A stretch of DNA of 7,690 nt from assembly GCA_965603285.1 (NCBI GenBank), contig CBFDCK010000143.1:1-7690 (forward strand). Reading direction: 5' to 3'. The translations under genes and the position numbers were made by a program. Positions 5,375 to 7,690 of this stretch are shown one piece after another. The stretch comes from JAUWPO01 sp965603285 (GTDB lineage Bacteria > Chloroflexota > Anaerolineae > Anaerolineales > UBA4823). How positions within the stretch are numbered: the first letter of the stretch is position 1; each line of letters begins with the position of its first letter. The notes beneath the pieces were generated by a model. The model ran no database searches. It was given only the letters and a program-made list of their open reading frames with translations, and was not told where the DNA came from.

Positions 5375-7003
5375 TTAACCTGCCTTTGACGGTTCGAATA
5401 TTGGCTTATCTTCTCCAATCTCAGCCTCGATCAGGGCATTGAGTTTAGCATTCATCCTATTCAGTAGTTCTTCGTCATAGCCCGGATTTTCCTGATCTGC
5501 CAAATTATTCATTTCTTCTGGATCCATTTGCAGATCATAAAGAGCCACATCATTATTAGCGAGTAGATCTTCAATAGAACCTGGTAGATTGTAATGAGCT
5601 AAACCAAAGTAACGTACAAGTTTGTAGCGGCCGTCGAATATGCCCCGGAAAAGTTCCCTATTATCTAAATTGGGTTTCTCGATTTCATCCAGCTTGGCCA
5701 GGAATTCTTTGCCGCGCACGAATTCCAATCCAGCCTCTGCGGCTGCAGTATCGAGAAAAATGGGCGCGTTACGCTGCAGCCATTGTGCGTCAATCGTGGT
5801 GATCATGTCGTACGTATATAGCGCCCCTTTAGCGGGGTTTTGCGAACTGCCTCTTGGACCGTCCGAAACCGGATCGGCAACCACACCGGACAGGTCCTGC
5901 CCTTTCAGGAGGGGATAGCGATGTTTTCGTTCAGCCTCCGAAAGACCAGCATATGCCAGAATCGTTGGCACCAAGTCAAGGTGAGAGCCTACAGCATCTG
6001 TACGAAAGCCTCCAGGTTTGTTCGGATCGACTATAACCAATGGTACATTCGTTGTCTCCTTGAAGGCCACACTACCTTTCTGACGAAGGTGATGGGCACC
6101 GCACATCTCACCGTGATCGGAGGTGAATATAATGATGGTGTTCTCGAACTGACCACTTTTTTCGAGCGCATCAAGCACGCTCCCGATGTGCCGGTCGACG
6201 TCGATCATGCAGTTGAGGTAATAGTTGACGTGGTTATGCCACATATCACGCCGCTCCATCGGGATGCGTCCATAGGTGCCATCGCTCATTACTTTGTAGT
6301 TGCGAACAGCTTGAGGCTGACCCGAAAGGTCATCGAAGAATGAGGCGGGCAGAGTAGTTGACCATTGTTGGCGATATAGTGGTGTATCGGGTGCACCAAA
6401 AATGGGAAACATTCCTCGTACCTGCACCATTTCCTCGTCATCGGTATCAAAATACATGATGTCATGGGGATTGATGAAATTTACTGCCAGGAACCAGGGC
6501 TGTGAATCAGATAATTCTGGAGCACGACTTTCCAACCAATCTAAAGCCTCTGCTGCAGTCATGGGGTCCTTGTTCAGACCATCGAGGGGCGCACCATAAG
6601 CATCACCCCACTCCTGGAAATCAGAAAAACCGTATGGTTCCATAGCATCTGACGTATCCCCTTCAGGGAATTCTGATTCGTGCCACTTGCCCTTATATGC
6701 CGTGTAGTAACCCTGATCGCGCAGCATATGACCAATGGTGGGTAGGGAATCTGGGTCGGCACGCATGTCCTCAATCCAGGCGAGATTGGTGTTATCGATC
6801 ATACGCGTAAATGGTGTGTGCTGTCCGGTCCACATCACTGACCGGGATGGGGTGCAGACGGTGGTGGTTACTTGATGGTTGTTAAATGTCACCCCCCGGT
6901 TATGTAATCGATTCCTGTTGGGTAAGGTAACACCCGCTGGAAACGCCTGGTGGGCATACTCTTGATCTGTCACAATCATCAGGATGTTAGGTCTTGTCGC
7001 CAT
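5375..7003 (-). CDS. Type I sulfatase / alkaline phosphatase superfamily hydrolase (cytosolic)
   Basis: This 542-aa formylglycine-dependent sulfatase would hydrolyse sulfate (or possibly phosphonate or phosphate) esters. The N-terminal PNILMIVTDQ gives metal ligand D13 and Q14. CTPSR at 50-54 is the core sulfatase motif, with C50 the formylglycine precursor and R54 its partner. GKWH supplies K106 and H108, NPHD H180, SDHGE D296 and H297, and RQKGS K309. The C-terminal ALYDLQMDPEEMNNLA (487-502) is the usual family ending. The D-Q and D-H metal pairs resemble choline sulfatase and phosphonate monoester hydrolases more than classical arylsulfatase. There is no signal peptide, so it should act in the cytoplasm. 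It needs a formylglycine-generating enzyme, not found in this window. The ATG at 7001-7003 has AAGGAG 6 nt upstream. It is first in a three-gene operon. The substrate is unknown. Confidence 0.93.
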   Translation of the reverse strand: MATRPNILMIVTDQEYAHQAFPAGVTLPNRNRLHNRGVTFNNHQVTTTVCTPSRSVMWTGQHTPFTRMIDNTNLAWIEDMRADPDSLPTIGHMLRDQGYYTAYKGKWHESEFPEGDTSDAMEPYGFSDFQEWGDAYGAPLDGLNKDPMTAAEALDWLESRAPELSDSQPWFLAVNFINPHDIMYFDTDDEEMVQVRGMFPIFGAPDTPLYRQQWSTTLPASFFDDLSGQPQAVRNYKVMSDGTYGRIPMERRDMWHNHVNYYLNCMIDVDRHIGSVLDALEKSGQFENTIIIFTSDHGEMCGAHHLRQKGSVAFKETTNVPLVIVDPNKPGGFRTDAVGSHLDLVPTILAYAGLSEAERKHRYPLLKGQDLSGVVADPVSDGPRGSSQNPAKGALYTYDMITTIDAQWLQRNAPIFLDTAAAEAGLEFVRGKEFLAKLDEIEKPNLDNRELFRGIFDGRYKLVRYFGLAHYNLPGSIEDLLANNDVALYDLQMDPEEMNNLADQENPGYDEELLNRMNAKLNALIEAEIGEDKPIFEPSKAG

Positions 7004-7009
7004 GTCCCT

Positions 7010-7015
7010 CTCCTT
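7010..7015 (-). promoter_or_regulatory. Shine-Dalgarno site (AAGGAG) of the sulfatase gene
   Basis: The plus strand reads CTCCTT, giving AAGGAG in the mRNA, 6 nt before the ATG at 7001-7003. It fixes the sulfatase start at the codon just before ATRPNIL, a normal position for the family's N-terminal metal-binding strand. Confidence 0.75.
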
Positions 7016-7100
7016 TTTTATGTCCGGTTAATCTTTTTATTAAACGTCTATGATGTATGAGGTCATATATTACACTATTTTGATACTTTCCAAGAAACCT

Positions 7101-7127
7101 AACACATCATCAGGCATTTAATGTGTT
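7101..7127. repeat. Perfect 7-bp palindrome upstream of the sulfatase (operator or terminator candidate)
   Basis: AACACAT at 7101-7107 is the exact reverse complement of ATGTGTT at 7121-7127, with 13 nt between. It lies about 100 bases upstream of the sulfatase start, where a regulator could bind. On the plus strand the second arm runs into a short T stretch (TTTTC), so a weak terminator is an alternative. The spacing is also compatible with chance in AT-rich DNA. Confidence 0.35.
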
Positions 7128-7156
7128 TTCAATGGGATATCCGGCTCAACTTCGTA

Positions 7157-7200
7157 GAGCTTGGCGAAAGCTTCACTTTCTCAACTAGATATGGATCGTT
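7157..7200. repeat. 44-bp dispersed repeat, copy A
   Basis: This copy aligns without gaps to 7479-7522, with 36 of 44 positions identical. It starts GAGCTT and ends GATCGTT. It contains GCGAAAGC-TTC followed by ACTTTCTC, a decayed version of the perfect hairpin in copy B. Similarity continues upstream as GGCTCAA at 7143-7149. Confidence 0.7.
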
Positions 7201-7201
7201 G

Positions 7202-7216
7202 GCATACTTCGTATGC
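7202..7216. repeat. Triloop hairpin GCATAC-TTC-GTATGC
   Basis: A perfect 6-bp stem (7202-7207 with 7211-7216) has a TTC loop. It lies next to repeat copy A and has the same TTC loop as the hairpin in copy B, suggesting a shared structural module rather than a gene feature. No T-run follows it. Confidence 0.6.
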
Positions 7217-7234
7217 TTGGTCGGCTCACCTTCA

Positions 7235-7256
7235 GTGGGCGGCTCAAAATACATGA
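7235..7256. repeat. GGCTCAAAATAC module, copy 1
   Basis: This 22-base unit starts GTGGGCGGCTCA and ends AATACATGA. It differs at a single base from 7336-7357. Its core GGCTCAAAATAC recurs exactly at 7342 and 7465. Confidence 0.65.
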
Positions 7257-7260
7257 TCTT

Positions 7261-7279
7261 GCATCTAAAAAACAGATGC
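7261..7279. repeat. Hairpin GCATCT / AGATGC
   Basis: GCATCT (7261-7266) pairs with AGATGC (7274-7279) around a 7-nt A-rich loop. It is one of several small stems in the mosaic region. Confidence 0.45.
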
Positions 7280-7335
7280 TTGCATGTTTGCTACTTTCAC
7301 CCGCAAAATGCATGGCAATCTAAAAACATACAAGC

Positions 7336-7379
7336 GTGGGCGGCTCAAAATACGTGAGCGGCTCACAAAATGCGTGAGC
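7336..7379. repeat. GGCTCAAAATAC module, copy 2, with adjoining hairpin copy
   Basis: Bases 7336-7357 repeat the copy 1 module with one change. Immediately after, 7361-7379 is a related unit that folds as GCTCAC (7361-7366), a 7-nt loop and GTGAGC (7374-7379), a perfect 6-bp stem. The two units together read as a tandem pair, each starting GGCTCA and ending GTGAGC. Confidence 0.65.
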
Positions 7380-7400
7380 TTGGCAAAATGCAGGCGTACT

Positions 7401-7424
7401 CCAAAAGGGCGGAATGGGAGCTGG
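7401..7424. repeat. 24-bp repeat rich in GGGCGGAATGGG, copy 1
   Basis: This copy begins CCAAAAGGGCGG and matches 7568-7591 at 22 of 24 positions. The two copies lie on either side of repeat copy B, 167 bases apart, so the mosaic repeats its module order as well as single modules. Confidence 0.7.
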
Positions 7425-7464
7425 CATCCGGCATCCAAAGAGCGGATGCTTAAAGAACGGATGC
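7424..7464. repeat. Nested GCATCC / GGATGC inverted repeats
   Basis: Two GCATCC words (7424-7429 and 7431-7436) face two GGATGC words (7444-7449 and 7459-7464). The inner pair makes a 6-bp stem with a 7-nt loop; the outer pair can pair around it or compete with it. This looks like a duplicated palindromic module. Confidence 0.6.
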
Positions 7465-7522
7465 GGCTCAAAATACGTGAGCTTAGCGAAAGCTTCGCTT
7501 TCGCAATTAGAATAGAATCGTT
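7465..7522. repeat. Dispersed repeat copy B: GGCTCA module plus perfect 8-bp triloop hairpin
   Basis: Bases 7465-7482 are the third GGCTCAAAATACGTGAGC module. It continues into 7479-7522, the partner of copy A (36 of 44 identical). Within it GCGAAAGC (7486-7493), TTC and GCTTTCGC (7497-7504) form a perfect 8-bp stem with a 3-nt loop. In copy A two changes break this stem, so B appears the less decayed copy. Confidence 0.7.
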
Positions 7523-7542
7523 ATCCTTCGGTGAAAGTGATC

Positions 7543-7567
7543 AATGCGCAAGCCGTGCTTGCGCATT
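7543..7567. repeat. Perfect 11-bp triloop hairpin
   Basis: AATGCGCAAGC (7543-7553) and GCTTGCGCATT (7557-7567) are exact reverse complements around a CGT loop. It is the strongest short hairpin in the window. It lies about 60 bases past the 3' end of the minus-strand gene entering at the right edge, but no T-run follows the stem on either strand, so it does not look like a standard terminator. Confidence 0.65.
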
Positions 7568-7591
7568 CCAAATGGGCGGAATGGGCGCTGG
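7568..7591. repeat. 24-bp repeat rich in GGGCGGAATGGG, copy 2
   Basis: This copy begins CCAAATGGGCGG and matches 7401-7424 at 22 of 24 positions. It directly abuts the 11-bp hairpin at 7543-7567. Confidence 0.7.
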
Positions 7592-7626
7592 TAGTGGGTT
7601 TGGCACCATTAATGTTATATAGGTTC

Positions 7627-7690
7627 TTACGCCTCCTGAGAAAGCCTTTCAATTGCCTTAGCAGCGTGCGATCGAACAACATAAAAACCA
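7627..7690 (-). CDS. 3' end of an unidentified minus-strand gene (partial)
   Basis: A minus-strand frame enters from the right edge and ends at TAA (7627-7629). The last 20 residues are GFYVVRSHAAKAIERLSQEA. The alternating small and charged residues in RSHAAKAIERLSQEA look like a helical C-terminus, faintly like a HEAT-type repeat, but this is too short to name. The gene would be in the same direction as the sulfatase but more than 600 bases upstream, so it is unlikely to share its transcript. Other readings of this edge are possible. Confidence 0.45.
   Translation of the reverse strand, partial: GFYVVRSHAAKAIERLSQEA

Larger units (their letters stand above)
7004..7626. other. Gene-free region upstream of the sulfatase, mostly a mosaic of short hairpin repeats
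   Basis: This 623-base region separates the sulfatase start from the 3' end of the next minus-strand gene. Bases 7016-7142 are AT-rich and should hold the sulfatase promoter. From about 7143 to 7600 the sequence is built from diverged copies of a few short modules, many self-complementary. Plus-strand open frames across it (for example 7121-7357 and 7284-7622) repeat the modules as peptide fragments such as RLKIRE. The differences between module copies do not favour third codon positions, so they look non-coding. Confidence 0.65.

Noticed and set aside
5840..6343. Plus-strand open frame of 167 codons inside the sulfatase gene
   Set aside because: It is antisense to conserved sulfatase active-site sequence and has no family features or ribosome-binding site.
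7067..7093. Possible sulfatase promoter: TTGGAA (7088-7093) and TAATAT (7067-7072) on the minus strand
   Set aside because: The spacing is 15 nt and the -10 box matches only 4 of 6 consensus bases; in AT-rich DNA this is too weak to annotate.
7121..7357. Plus-strand open frame of 78 codons starting MCFQWDIRLNF
   Set aside because: It starts inside a palindrome arm, covers the same repeat mosaic and resembles no known protein.
7235..7482. CRISPR-like array made of the GGCTCAAAATAC units
   Set aside because: There are only three or four units, they are diverged, spacing varies (about 101 and 123 bases, plus one tandem pair), and the intervals contain related repeats instead of unique spacers. 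No cas gene is present.
7284..7622. Plus-strand open frame of 112 codons over the repeat mosaic
   Set aside because: Its peptide just re-expresses the DNA modules (RLKIRE appears twice), there is no good ribosome-binding site, and differences between module copies do not favour third codon positions.

Overview
The window looks like a chromosomal segment of a free-living bacterium. By eye, GC is moderate (mid-40s percent). All complete genes lie on the minus strand. The mix of a heterodimeric ABC exporter, a cytosolic sulfatase, an HdeD-like membrane protein and an Arg-rich single-span membrane protein would fit an environmental lineage such as Chloroflexota (Anaerolineae-like). That assignment is a weak guess from gene style; no marker gene is present.

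Layout, left to right: (1) 1-64 holds the last 20 codons of a plus-strand gene that converges on the ABC operon. (2) 74-3717 is a two-gene operon encoding two 606-aa ABC half-transporters; the upstream gene is 1897-3717 and the downstream gene 74-1894, with 2 nt between them. Their motif defects are complementary (DD Walker B in one, LSVGQ signature in the other), as expected for a heterodimeric exporter with one degenerate ATP site. (3) 3718-4441 has no intact gene. It carries the 5' stump of an IS982-like transposase gene (3865-3987), a GC-richer patch with several nested inverted repeats (about 4159-4322), and two hairpins just beyond the next operon. (4) 4442-7003 is a probable three-gene operon transcribed sulfatase, HdeD-like protein, then a small protein with an Arg-rich N-terminus, one membrane span and an acidic tail. 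The gaps are 23-26 nt and 16 nt. (5) 7004-7626 is a gene-free upstream region. It contains a possible operator or terminator palindrome (7101-7127) and, from about 7143 to 7600, a mosaic of diverged short repeats, many of them small hairpins with 3-nt loops. (6) 7627-7690 is the last 20 codons of another minus-strand gene, cut by the window edge.

Functionally, the ABC pair should be an ATP-driven inner-membrane exporter of unknown, probably hydrophobic, substrate. The second operon combines a formylglycine-type sulfatase or related hydrolase with two small membrane proteins of stress or envelope type; a functional link between them is only inferred from linkage. I found no convincing new multi-gene system. 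The items most worth a second look are the hairpin-repeat mosaic at 7143-7600, the charge-polarised small membrane protein, and the structured intergenic patch at 4159-4322.
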